Origin: Schizochytrium sp. TIO01
Lineage: Eukaryota > Sar > Bigyra > Thraustochytrida > Thraustochytriidae
DNA length: 64,000 nucleotides
Reading direction: 5' to 3'
Assembly (NCBI GenBank): GCA_004764695.1
Contig: SMSO01000035.1
Location: 1,424,001 to 1,488,000 of the forward strand
Below the pieces are notes generated by a model, which did not search any database, had not been told where the DNA came from, and saw only the letters and a list, made by a program, of their open reading frames with translations. Positions 40,029-49,495 of the stretch are shown piece by piece. A program made the position numbers and the translations under genes. Numbering within the stretch: position 1 is the first letter of the stretch; the number at the start of each line of letters is the position of its first letter.

Positions 40029-43000
40029 CTAGAAAGCACAAGACCTTGCGGAGGAGTGATGTTCCCTGCCACTAGCCAGAAGAACAGGACCTCGCAGTGG
40101 CAAAGCCTTCTTCGCATCCACAGAAAGGCGTAACAGATACCGGATTCGTACCTGGTTAGTATTGTACACGACAAACTCGTTCGCATCGCATGAACTACGA
40201 ATCTCGTTCTTCTTGCATTTTCCAGTAGGAATTGTAATACCATCCACAGTGTGGAGATCAGCTTTAGGATCCGGAACAATAGAACCCATTGCATGAGTGG
40301 AATGTGTTCCAGGCCGTGGTCTCTCCATGTACTCGTCATGGTATGCCTCGTACTCGGTGCCAAGAGCCACCTCACAAGCCATTATCAACATCTCAGAGGA
40401 GCCTGAAGTACTGCAATAGTTGGCACTCTTGGAAACTGCATCTGCAAAGTAGACACCTTTGCCAAAGCGATAGCCTGAACACGGCGCTTCAGGCGGTGCA
40501 ATACGCAGCCCTTGTGAGAGAATTCCACAGTAGTTTGTTGTCCGGCTTCCGTGCCACAAAAGCTTGTGGTTATGAAGCTTTCCTCCTGCTTTGGCAAATT
40601 GATTAGTCTCGCCTTCACGAGATACTGCAAAAGCGTCAACCAACTTGAGGGCGCCCCAGCGATTGTTGCCCAGTGATTTGGTATTTCGAACCCATTGTCC
40701 AAGTCGTTTCCAATCAAGACCTCCAACCTCAAGAGGCTCGAGCTTGGTTCTAAGCAAATCATATTTTTCTTCGGCTTCAGATTTCGTGGATGTTGAGTTT
40801 TCGGTATCATTCAAAAACCGCGTTGCAACTTCCATGTCACGCAAGGCATCAACCAGTTCAACCTTTTTAGCTACCTTGTCTTCTGAATCAATGACTGCGA
40901 TTGAAACAGAGGGAATGATATGAAAGAACTTGTTCGAGAGAGTGAGAAGCTGCTGTTGCCTGTGAGTATGGTCTCTGGAGGGAGTGGTACCGCTTATGAC
41001 GTCTGAAATTTCTGACAATGTCTTGTAACCTTTGTCCACATGAGTAGTTGTAAGAGCGCCAAGAGGAAACTTTTGTAAATCGATCTCCATTTCTAACATC
41101 GCAGACTCCATCAGCTTCTTGTTGAATATCAGTTCGACTAGATCGACAACTCTAGAATGAAGCTTTGTATTTGTTGTATGAGTGGAAGATGCCTGGCATT
41201 GGCCATCGCTCGCAGCTGCAGCAACTTTATTAGAATCAAGGAATCGTGTTTCAACAAACTCAAACCTTCCAGGCATTTTTGTAAAATGACCCCGGGCATC
41301 CCAATCATTGCCAGTCTTCTCTGCAAAGAGTTGTTGGAAAGCCAAAATGGCATCACTTGCCGAATGGTACGTATCCAAGTAATGACTCCCGATCGTGGTT
41401 CCAGTACGGCCATGTTCACGGGCAACATAATACTTATTTCCATGCTGGATCACTTGCATTTTGTAGAAACTATTGCGCCCCCGAGCAATATTTACCTTTG
41501 ATAGCACCGCATGGAAGATAGATTTGCCACCCAAGTCTAGCACTCTTGCAGACTTTCCTAGTTGCTTACGTGCATGATGGTGCACGGCAACGCGTGCATC
41601 CTTAGGGATAATATCTTTTTCTTTGCCTTGCTGCTCCCACACACAACGGTGCAAAAGGACGCGTGCGCCTTCGGGATTGATTTTTTTTATTTTTTCTGTT
41701 TGTTTGTGTACAGAGTGGTGCACGGTGGCATGTACTTTCTGAAGAATGTTGCTTTTATCTGTACCTAGTTGCTTACGTGGATGATGGTGGACGGTGATGT
41801 TTGCTTCCTTAGGAGTCTTCCTTTTATCTCTGACCGTTTGCTTGCATGCATGGCGATTGACGGTTACGTGCAACTCCTTACGATTTAACTCTCCATCGTT
41901 GAAGTTGTTTTGTGACTTATTTTTGTGATTGGAATGAAAATAAGCACCACGTGGCACATTTGGATGATATTCCACGGGGTTGATTAGGACAGAACTCTCA
42001 TCGGACAGCTTGGTCAGAGCGTCTCGAACGATGCGTGCGCCGTATTTTAGAGCTGTCTTGATTTTCAGATTTGCACGCGAGAACTTGTTGGTTAAGAATG
42101 AAAAAAAGGACGTGATCCTTGAGTTCCAGCACCCTCCGTAAAACTTATTAAGGTTCTTGATCCCACCTAGTACACCTCTTGTGGCTTTTTGTCGACGATA
42201 ATATGAAAAGGTAGAACCTGAAGCTATCATTTGGCCCTGCAGTGATTTGTTGGCACGGAGCTTTATAACATTTAGCTTCTGAACGCGACATATAGCTTTT
42301 CTTTTGGGTTCTTCTGGACGACAATATGAATAAGTAGTACCTGAAAACATTTTTTGGCCTTGTAGCGATTTGCCAACATCAGGCCTTCCAAGGTTCTTAG
42401 CACTAACTATTGATCCTTTTGTAGTTTGTTCTGGACGATGATATGGATAAGTAGTACCTGAAAACATCTTTTGGCCTTGCAGCGATTTGCCAGCATCAGG
42501 CCTTCCGAGGTTCTTAGCACTAACTATTGATCCTTTTGTAGTTTGTTGTGGACGATGATATGGATAAGTAGTACCTGAAAGCATCTTTTGGCCATGTAGT
42601 AGTTTGCCAGCGGCAGGCTTTCGGACAGGAATTCGGGCTTTTTTGAACGCTGAATTGAGTCGCTGGATTGCTTTGTCAAATTTTGAAGACTCAAAAGTTT
42701 GATTATGGGCTTTCTCAAGAGGCTGAAATACGAAGGGAGTTGTTTTGAGGTCCTTTGGTGCAATCGTATAAGGACAATCGGAGTATTCAAGCACGGCCCC
42801 GCAATACCACTTGCCCATATCTTCACAAAATCGCAGCGGCCATTTAGAATGGCAATATGGGCAGGTTGGGGGAACGCCAAACTGAATGAGTTTGGCCACT
42901 CGAGGTATCAATGTTCGGGTTATTTCTCCTCCTTTCATGTACACCTTGTTTGCCTTGAGAAGATTTCGAAGCTGCGCTAAATTTACATGAGCAGAGAGTT

Positions 43001-43421
43001 CATCCCTAATTTGCCAAAACTCTTTACTTTGCATGGAGAATGGCGAAGGCCCCTCCTTGAAGCGCTTATGATTTGATTGACTATCATTCACGTCTATATT
43101 GCGTTTATTTTTACCTTTGCCTTTGGTTTTGGCATTGCTCTTGTTCCTTGAACCAGCTTTCTCAAGCTTCGCTTGAATACATTCTTGGTCTTGTGGGCGA
43201 AGTTCACCGAAGCCTTCCAGAATAGCAGAGCTTACTAAACCTCGAGGCTTCATGAAGAAGCAATTGAAATGATGCCAATGCGGATCCAGTCCGTCTCTAT
43301 ACGAGCATTGTACAAGCATAGCGAGGCGGAGGTCTCCTTGCGAAATCTTCTTCGAACATCCTCTGCATGTAGAACGACCACTTTTGGCATAATCAGTTTG
43401 GTATCTTTGACGAGATGCCAT
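40029..43421 (-). CDS. PARP1: PARP1-like poly(ADP-ribose) polymerase, copy A (repeat-expanded)
   Basis: Nuclear DNA-break sensor that uses NAD+ to build poly(ADP-ribose). 1130 residues, ATG at 43421. Domains: a PARP-type zinc finger with C19-x2-C22-x28-H51-x2-C54, the same spacing as human PARP1 Zn1; a basic linker (KTKGKGKNKRN); PADR1/Zn3 at about 130-230 with C187, C190, C207 and C216. Then come four units of about 39 residues (272-430) and five 23-residue His/Lys-rich units (515-629). WGR follows at about 628-730, the helical regulatory domain at about 750-890 and the ADP-ribosyltransferase domain at about 890-1105, with catalytic H957 (LLWHGSR), Y991 (YFADAVSKSANYC) and E1082 (NEFVVYN). 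There is no BRCT domain and no second zinc finger. The C-terminus differs from copy B because one extra T near 40070 changes the last dozen residues. Confidence 0.97.
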   Translation of the reverse strand: MASRQRYQTDYAKSGRSTCRGCSKKISQGDLRLAMLVQCSYRDGLDPHWHHFNCFFMKPRGLVSSAILEGFGELRPQDQECIQAKLEKAGSRNKSNAKTKGKGKNKRNIDVNDSQSNHKRFKEGPSPFSMQSKEFWQIRDELSAHVNLAQLRNLLKANKVYMKGGEITRTLIPRVAKLIQFGVPPTCPYCHSKWPLRFCEDMGKWYCGAVLEYSDCPYTIAPKDLKTTPFVFQPLEKAHNQTFESSKFDKAIQRLNSAFKKARIPVRKPAAGKLLHGQKMLSGTTYPYHRPQQTTKGSIVSAKNLGRPDAGKSLQGQKMFSGTTYPYHRPEQTTKGSIVSAKNLGRPDVGKSLQGQKMFSGTTYSYCRPEEPKRKAICRVQKLNVIKLRANKSLQGQMIASGSTFSYYRRQKATRGVLGGIKNLNKFYGGCWNSRITSFFSFLTNKFSRANLKIKTALKYGARIVRDALTKLSDESSVLINPVEYHPNVPRGAYFHSNHKNKSQNNFNDGELNRKELHVTVNRHACKQTVRDKRKTPKEANITVHHHPRKQLGTDKSNILQKVHATVHHSVHKQTEKIKKINPEGARVLLHRCVWEQQGKEKDIIPKDARVAVHHHARKQLGKSARVLDLGGKSIFHAVLSKVNIARGRNSFYKMQVIQHGNKYYVAREHGRTGTTIGSHYLDTYHSASDAILAFQQLFAEKTGNDWDARGHFTKMPGRFEFVETRFLDSNKVAAAASDGQCQASSTHTTNTKLHSRVVDLVELIFNKKLMESAMLEMEIDLQKFPLGALTTTHVDKGYKTLSEISDVISGTTPSRDHTHRQQQLLTLSNKFFHIIPSVSIAVIDSEDKVAKKVELVDALRDMEVATRFLNDTENSTSTKSEAEEKYDLLRTKLEPLEVGGLDWKRLGQWVRNTKSLGNNRWGALKLVDAFAVSREGETNQFAKAGGKLHNHKLLWHGSRTTNYCGILSQGLRIAPPEAPCSGYRFGKGVYFADAVSKSANYCSTSGSSEMLIMACEVALGTEYEAYHDEYMERPRPGTHSTHAMGSIVPDPKADLHTVDGITIPTGKCKKNEIRSSCDANEFVVYNTNQVRIRYLLRLSVDAKKALPLRGPVLLASGREHHSSARSCAF
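41535..41879 (-). repeat. Five in-frame 69-bp units inside PARP copy A
   Basis: Residues 515-629 of copy A split into five consecutive 23-residue units sharing a (V/A)xVHxHxxKQ core (TVNRHACKQ, TVHHHPRKQ, TVHHSVHKQ, LLHRCVWEQ, AVHHHARKQ). Copy B has only the last unit. Units diverge from each other, so the expansion is not very recent. Confidence 0.9.
42132..42608 (-). repeat. Four in-frame units of about 117-123 bp inside PARP copy A
   Basis: Residues 272-430: units 272-310, 311-349, 350-390 and 391-430, each beginning (G/N)K(S/L)L(Q/H)GQ and containing SGTT(Y/F)xYxR. Units 1 and 2 are nearly identical in DNA, units 3 and 4 diverged. Copy B has one unit (GKPLQGQKLFSGFTFSHCR). Confidence 0.92.
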
Positions 43422-44926
43422 CCTTGCGAGCGTGGTATTCGTTGTAGGTATGGCTGTTCTTTACAAGTTTGTGCACGCAGATACGTGGGGTACCCCCCTT
43501 GTTTGCGATTTCTCTCAGAAGGTGAAAGCTGATTTTTGTTGTCAGTACCTGATGCCCGAATTTATTATCTTATCACGTGATCCTTGAAGCCACTTGCTTT
43601 TTGGTTTTGTTACTCTCACTGCCAATCAACATCAACCCAAGATCCTCAGAGCCTCCTTTCTACATTGTTTCCATAGTGCACACCCAGGATTGCTGAGGCA
43701 AGTGCGCCCAGTCTTGTATTTTATAGGTTTGCTCAGTTTGGTTTATTTTAAAATTTCGTTTAAGTTATCAGAGCGATTTATTGGCGACACTGCCGTACCT
43801 TCTTTTTCTCGTAAACTAGTCCCAAAGAGGGAACCTGAGGGCTCAGAGAACTTTTTGAAACTGGAAGGAGATAAATTTTATTCACTCTCATAATTTAAAT
43901 GCTTATTATCAATCCTCTCAGTTGAAGAAAAACTAGCGTGAAAGCACACCGCACACTAGTCTGGCCAACTATAAACCATGGAGGGACTTCGGCATCTGGA
44001 TATACTACAGCAAATCGTCTATACTATAAGCTGAAATGATTCTAGTTAAATAAAAGAATGAATGGTCGATAGAAGCAGATTGTAAAGGCAGGCAGCAGAA
44101 AGAGATTGAAACACATCTCTCTATTTCATAAAAACAATTATTCATTATGTGATTCAGAGACTGCACGGGCATCTCCTTCATACTGGCACGGCTAAGTAGA
44201 TTATTGAGGGGGGAATATGTCCATGCACCTTGATATCACAAGTCGGACCTGGGCTGATCCAACATTTAAACTAGTTATTGGATAGTTCGTATCAACACCA
44301 CGGGTACAAACAAGTTGGCTGATAGCATGAACGAGACCATATTAACAGACTATGAAACTTTTCCTAGTAGCATGATATCCGAATTACCCTTTTACTACTA
44401 CCTAGTTATTAATCCAAGTCAAAGCCTACCGAGGAGCTTGGTGCATCTTTTTATATTTTAAAATTATATGGCATGTTCGCGTTAGAGTATTGAAACAAAT
44501 GCATCACAACAAAGCTTATGGACATCATCGCAATGAACAAGCAGCAAACTCATACTACTAATAGATAAAGACCACGGATATCACAGAGAAGTCTTCTGCA
44601 CAAGGCTCCTTGAAAGCTTGGTAGTTTTTAGTAAAGAACCATCAATGCTGATGACTCAAGAACGAATAAAATTATTTTTACTCGACTCAGTTGATGCCAT
44701 CTCAACGAAACTAGGGACTATAAAGTCCCAAAAATAATTGAATTACAACAACAGCCCAGAAACCCTTTCAAAGTCCTTCTTACCATAACTCGAGTCATTC
44801 AATATGTAGAAGGATCCTATACTGTTGTTGAGGCATGCACGATGATACGTATGGATAGCACAACGTTCGAAGATGAGGATCGCCCTTGACATGTGATAAG
44901 TTGAAATCAAATATTTGTTCAGTAAT
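43422..44926. other. Intergenic between the two PARP copies
   Basis: 1.5 kb. 43422-43730 is the PARP A upstream region and keeps recognisable homology to 47753-48090 upstream of copy B (shared tgccaatcaacat and cttgtatttta strings). 43730-44907 is unique AT-rich spacer with a small hairpin gggactataaagtccc at 44711. Homology to the A 3' flank resumes at about 44909. A 99-codon plus-strand frame at 43594 is not called. Confidence 0.5.
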
Positions 44927-47752
44927 CTAATCGCTAGAAAGCACAAGACCTTGCGGAGGAGTGATGTCCCTGCCACTAGCCAGAAGAACAGGACCTCGCA
45001 GTGGCAAAGCCTTCTTCGCATCCACAGAAAGGCGCAACAGATACCGGATTCGTACCTGGTTAGTATTGTACACGACAAACTCGTTCGCATTGCATGAACT
45101 ACGAATCTCGTTCTTCTTGCATTTTCCAGTAGGAATTGTAATACCATCCACAGTGCGGAGATCAGCTTTAGGATCCGGAACAATAGAACCCATTGCATGA
45201 GTGGAATGTGTCCCAGGCCGTGGTCTCTCCATGTACTCGTCATGGTATGCCTCGTACTCGGTGCCAAGAGCCACCTCACAAGCCATTATCAACATCTCAG
45301 AGGAGCCTGAAGTACTGCAATAGTTGGCACTCTTGGAAACTGCATCTGCAAAGTAGACACCTTTGCCAAAGCGATAGCCTGAACACGGCGCTTCAGGCGG
45401 TGCAATACGCAGCCCTTGTGAGAGAATTCCACAGTAGTTTGTTGTCCGGCTTCCGTGCCACAAAAGCTTGTGGTTATGAAGCTTTCCTCCTGCTTTGGCA
45501 AATTGATTAGTCTCGCCTTCACGAGATACTGCAAAAGCGTCAACCAACTTGAGGGCGCCCCAGCGATTGTTGTCCAGTGATTTGGTATTTCGAACCCATT
45601 GTCCAAGTCGTTTCCAATCAAGACCTCCAACCTCAAGAGGCTCGAGCTTGGTTCTAAGCAAATCATATTTTTCTTCGGCTTCAAATTTCGTGGATGTTGA
45701 GTTTTCGGTATCATTCAAAAACCGCGTTGCGACTTCCATGTCACGCAAGGCATCAACCAGCTCAACCTTTTTAGCTACCTTGTCTTCTGAATCAATGACT
45801 GCGATTGAAACAGAGGGAATGATATGAAAGAACTTGTTCGAGAGAGTGAGAAGCTGCTGTTGCCTGTGCGTATGGTCTCTGGAGGGAGTGGTACCGCTTA
45901 TGACGTCTGAAATTTCTGACAATGTCTTGTAACCTTTGTCCACATGAGTAGTTGTAAGAGCGCCGAGAGGAAACTTTTGTAAATCGATCTCCATTTCTAA
46001 CATCGCAGACTCCATCAGCTTCTTGTTGAATATCAGTTCGACTAGATCGACAACTCTAGAATGAAGCTTTGTATTTGTTGTACGAGTGGAAGATGCCTGG
46101 CATTGGCCATCGCTCGCGGCTGCAGCAACTTTATTAGAATCAAGGAATCGTGTTTCAACAAACTCAAACCTTCCAGGCATTTTTGTAAAATGACCCCGGG
46201 TATCCCAATCATTGCCAGTCTTCTCTGCAAAGAGTTGTTGGAAAGCCAATATGGCATCACTTGCCGAATGGTACGTATCCAAGTAATGACTCCCGATCGT
46301 GGTTCCAGTACGGCCATGTTCACGGGCAACATAATACTTATTTCCATGCTGGATCACTTGCATTTTGTAGAAAGTATTGTACCCCTGAGCAATGTCTGCC
46401 TTTGATAGCACCGCATGGAAGATAGATTTGCCACCCAGGTCTAGCACTCTTGCAGACTTTCCTAGTTGCTTACGTGCATGACGGTGCACGGCAACGCGTG
46501 CTCCCTTAAGAATCAGCTCTTTTTCCTCCAAATATTCTTCTATATCATATTCGTCCTCAGAATGGAAGTCATCACTACTGCGAGACACATGTATTTGATA
46601 TTTCGTAGGGTCGATCAAGACATTACTGGCGATGGAGTGTTTAATAAAAGTTTCTCGAACGATGCTCACGCCATATTTTAAAGCTGTCTTAATTTTTGGA
46701 TTCGCACGAAAAAATTGGTCAGGATCCTCAATCAAAAATGAAACTTTTGACGTGACCCTGGGGCTCCAAAGCCCTCCATGGAACTCAATAAGCTTCTTAA
46801 TGTCACCCAATTCTCCTTTCTTGGCTTCTTGAAGACGACAATGTGAAAATGTAAAACCGGAAAATAGCTTTTGTCCCTGGAGTGGTTTACCAGTATCGGG
46901 CTTTCCAACAGGGATTCGGGCTTTCTTGAACGCTAAAGCAAGGCGCTGGATGGCTTGGCCAAACTTCGAAGGTACGAAAGGTTTTTCTTCTACAGCTTTT
47001 TTACCACCCTTACCCATTCTGGATTTAGGGGCCTTTTCAGGGGGTGGGAATACGAAGGGAGCTGTTTTGAGATCCTTTGGAGCAATAATATAAGGGCAGT
47101 TGGAGTATTCAAGCACAGCACCGCAACACCAGTTACCTGTATCCTCACAAAATCGTAGTGGCCATTCAGAACTGCAATCTGGGCAGGTTGGAGGGACCCC
47201 AAACTGAATTAGCTTGGCCACCCGAGGTATCAATGTTTCAGTTCGTTCTCCTCCCTTCGTGTATACGTGGTTCGTCTTAAGCAGACTTCGAAGCTGCGCT
47301 AAACTTACATGAGCAGAGAGTTCATCTTTAATTTGCCAGAGTTCATCACTTTGCACAGAGAATGGCACAGAGTCTTTTTTATAGCGCTTCACATCTTCTT
47401 TTTCATCTTCTACATCTATATTGCGTTTATTTTTACCTTTCCCTTTGGTCTTAGCGTTGCTCTTTTTCTTCGTCAAGTCAGGGCCCCTTTCCTCAAGCTT
47501 CTGGTCAATACATTCTTGGTCTTGTGGGCGAAGTTCACCGAAGCCTTCCAGAATAGCAGAGCTTGCTAAACCTCGAGGCTTCATAAAAAAGCAATTAAAG
47601 TGATGCCAATGCGGATCCAATCCGTCCCTATACGCGCTTTGTACAAGCATAGCGAGGCGCAGGTCTCCTTGCGAAATCTTCTTCGAACATCCTCTGCAGG
47701 TAGAACGACCACTTTTGGCATAATCAGTTTGGTATCTTTGACGAGATGCCAT
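44927..47752 (-). CDS. PARP1: PARP1-like poly(ADP-ribose) polymerase, copy B
   Basis: Tandem paralogue of copy A, 941 residues, same strand. The open frame reaches 47842, but the ATG at 47752 begins MASRQRYQTDYAKSGRSTC exactly as in copy A. Domains: PARP zinc finger 1, basic linker (KKKSNAKTKGKGKNKRN), PADR1/Zn3, one unit of each element that is expanded in A, an acidic stretch (SEDEYDIEEYLEEKE), WGR, regulatory and catalytic domains. The catalytic triad is about H766, Y800 and E891. Zinc-finger and PADR1 regions are about four-fifths identical to A by eye. From the last 23-residue unit to near the C-terminus the two differ at only about a dozen of some 510 positions. Both should be active enzymes; the shorter copy probably resembles the ancestor. 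Confidence 0.97.
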   Translation of the reverse strand: MASRQRYQTDYAKSGRSTCRGCSKKISQGDLRLAMLVQSAYRDGLDPHWHHFNCFFMKPRGLASSAILEGFGELRPQDQECIDQKLEERGPDLTKKKSNAKTKGKGKNKRNIDVEDEKEDVKRYKKDSVPFSVQSDELWQIKDELSAHVSLAQLRSLLKTNHVYTKGGERTETLIPRVAKLIQFGVPPTCPDCSSEWPLRFCEDTGNWCCGAVLEYSNCPYIIAPKDLKTAPFVFPPPEKAPKSRMGKGGKKAVEEKPFVPSKFGQAIQRLALAFKKARIPVGKPDTGKPLQGQKLFSGFTFSHCRLQEAKKGELGDIKKLIEFHGGLWSPRVTSKVSFLIEDPDQFFRANPKIKTALKYGVSIVRETFIKHSIASNVLIDPTKYQIHVSRSSDDFHSEDEYDIEEYLEEKELILKGARVAVHRHARKQLGKSARVLDLGGKSIFHAVLSKADIAQGYNTFYKMQVIQHGNKYYVAREHGRTGTTIGSHYLDTYHSASDAILAFQQLFAEKTGNDWDTRGHFTKMPGRFEFVETRFLDSNKVAAAASDGQCQASSTRTTNTKLHSRVVDLVELIFNKKLMESAMLEMEIDLQKFPLGALTTTHVDKGYKTLSEISDVISGTTPSRDHTHRQQQLLTLSNKFFHIIPSVSIAVIDSEDKVAKKVELVDALRDMEVATRFLNDTENSTSTKFEAEEKYDLLRTKLEPLEVGGLDWKRLGQWVRNTKSLDNNRWGALKLVDAFAVSREGETNQFAKAGGKLHNHKLLWHGSRTTNYCGILSQGLRIAPPEAPCSGYRFGKGVYFADAVSKSANYCSTSGSSEMLIMACEVALGTEYEAYHDEYMERPRPGTHSTHAMGSIVPDPKADLRTVDGITIPTGKCKKNEIRSSCNANEFVVYNTNQVRIRYLLRLSVDAKKALPLRGPVLLASGRDITPPQGLVLSSD

Positions 47753-49015
47753 CCTTGCGAGTGTGGTGAGTTTTGTAGGTATAGCTCTCACTGACGCTCT
47801 GTTGCTTTGTTTACATAGCCAGAGCTGCAGGGAGTTCCGCACCTGCTGGCCTGTTCAATGTTGTCAATGCAACTACTAGCAACCCAAAAAGGGAAAAAGT
47901 TTACCGTTGTTGTCTGACTGACTGCTTAAAGCTGCAGTTCGTAGTCTGTCTTAAATTCTCAAGTTGTGATTTAGTTGTGTTGTCGGGCTCTAGAGTCTCG
48001 CTGCCAATCAACATGAGCCTTGTAGGTCTGATGAATATTTCTTGCGATACTATCTTGCACCGCTAATTCTTGTATTTTAAGGCCGCCTATAAGATACAGA
48101 TACCATTTATGTTATTAGGAGATTTGATGACAAGGTTTGCGCACCGCTTTGTGAAAAGTCGAAGCAAGAATCCACATATCGTAGATGCAATGACCAAAGC
48201 AGAACATTTTTGTTAACTTGTGTTGGTAACAAGGTGGAAGTCAATATTATGAGGCTGGCTGTCCATATAAAGTAAACCTGAATAGGGGACATGAGGGCTT
48301 GGGACCTGAAATTATTGAAGAACCCTGGGATTCGCTAGAATGAAAACCCATTAGACAGCTTGTGGGAGCACCTGATTGTGAGTTGAGGCGCTTTCTCGTA
48401 TTAAGTTCCAGAGCGCGCCGAATTGAGCAGAACCAAAGTATGGATGAAACTAATAGTTCGAGTCCGTACATATTGGTTTTATCTTCACGATACTAGGTAG
48501 TCACGTTTATCCTAAATAATGCACGGCCATCTCCTTCATTTTTATTGCTACTCATCTCTAATGAGAGCGGCATTATGTTTAAAAATAGTCTTAAATCTTG
48601 ACAGCCCGGCTCAGACAATTGTTGGTCTGGGACTTTGGCTTATAATTGCTTGCATGATAGTACTAGCAAAGGTTGTGTTGCGAGTTGGATCCGGGGCCAT
48701 TTACTTAAAGAGAGTAACCTGTGTCAAGGAGAATGGCCGAGCATATGTCGCAGTTTTGCGAATAAGAAAACAGACATAAGACCATCAGTATGAACTAAAC
48801 TTTTTATCTAATCTCTCGCGAGTCAGAATGAAACTCAATGACTACAGTGCAAAGACAAAGACAAGTGTTTGCATGAATTCAAAGCTCACAATACCACAGC
48901 TATGATGTAAACAAGAAAAATTTGTTGAAATTGTTGGCTGTATACTAGATTAACTAGACTGCTCGTGCTGCATGCGACAGCCAGGGTGCAACATGCTTAG
49001 GAGTTGGTGATCAGA
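47753..49015. other. Intergenic upstream of PARP copy B
   Basis: Promoter side of PARP B; 47753-48090 is the duplicated upstream flank. A plus-strand 86-codon frame starting at an ATG (48519-48779) has one hydrophobic helix (TIVGLGLWLIIACMIVLAKV). It could be a small membrane protein, but there is no other support. Confidence 0.4.
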
Positions 49016-49495
49016 TTATTCGCGCTCGATTTTGTATTCAATCTCGCTCACGCCAATGGACGCATCTGCATCCTCATCGTAGTCAAAGAAGTCGTCCTCA
49101 GCGAAGCTTACCTCGTTAAACATCTTACCAGACTCAGCTTCAACCGTGAAGAAACCATCCTTATGGTTCCATTCAATAGGTTCCATGCCACGGCATTCAA
49201 AGCCAATGACAGTGACGTACTCACCAGCAGTATCAGCAGTCAAGTATGAGATCTGGGCCTTCTTGGGCTCCACGACATTGAGCCAGGCTTCCTTTTTCTG
49301 GCCAGGGAACTTGAGTTTAAAGTTGCAGGTTCCACGGCTACCAGTAATCTCCTCCTCATTGGTGGGGTCAACAATGACATCCCGAGTCTCATCACTTGAA
49401 GAGTCCTGGACCTTGAGACTCCATTGCTCGGGGAACTTGACCTTCGCAACGTTCTCGAGCTCCGCTTTCACCATCAATTTGTAGACCTGTGCCAT
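49016..49495 (-). CDS. CZIB: CZIB / DUF866 (C1orf123-type) protein without zinc-ligand cysteines
   Basis: 159 residues, same size as human CZIB (C1orf123, about 160). The start MAQVYKLMVKAELENVAKV corresponds to MGKIALQLKATLENITNL. The hallmark C-terminal half is clear: VIGFECRGMEPIEWNHKDGF, then ESGKMFNEVSFAEDDFFDYD and an acidic end. The two CxxC pairs that bind zinc in the human protein are missing: the positions read QDSSSDE and KFPGQKK, and a lone Cys lies elsewhere. The fold is probably kept, but the zinc-related role is not. The open frame reaches 49507 only via TTG; ATG at 49495 chosen. Function of the family is poorly known. Confidence 0.9.
   Translation of the reverse strand: MAQVYKLMVKAELENVAKVKFPEQWSLKVQDSSSDETRDVIVDPTNEEEITGSRGTCNFKLKFPGQKKEAWLNVVEPKKAQISYLTADTAGEYVTVIGFECRGMEPIEWNHKDGFFTVEAESGKMFNEVSFAEDDFFDYDEDADASIGVSEIEYKIERE

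Noticed and set aside
40384-41092. Antisense frames of 92-105 codons conserved between the two PARP copies
   Set aside because: Their conservation follows from the near-identical sense strand, and they lack independent coding signals.
44743-45279. Second copies of 100-140 codon frames shared by both PARP loci
   Set aside because: They are alternative-frame shadows of the PARP catalytic region, duplicated with it.
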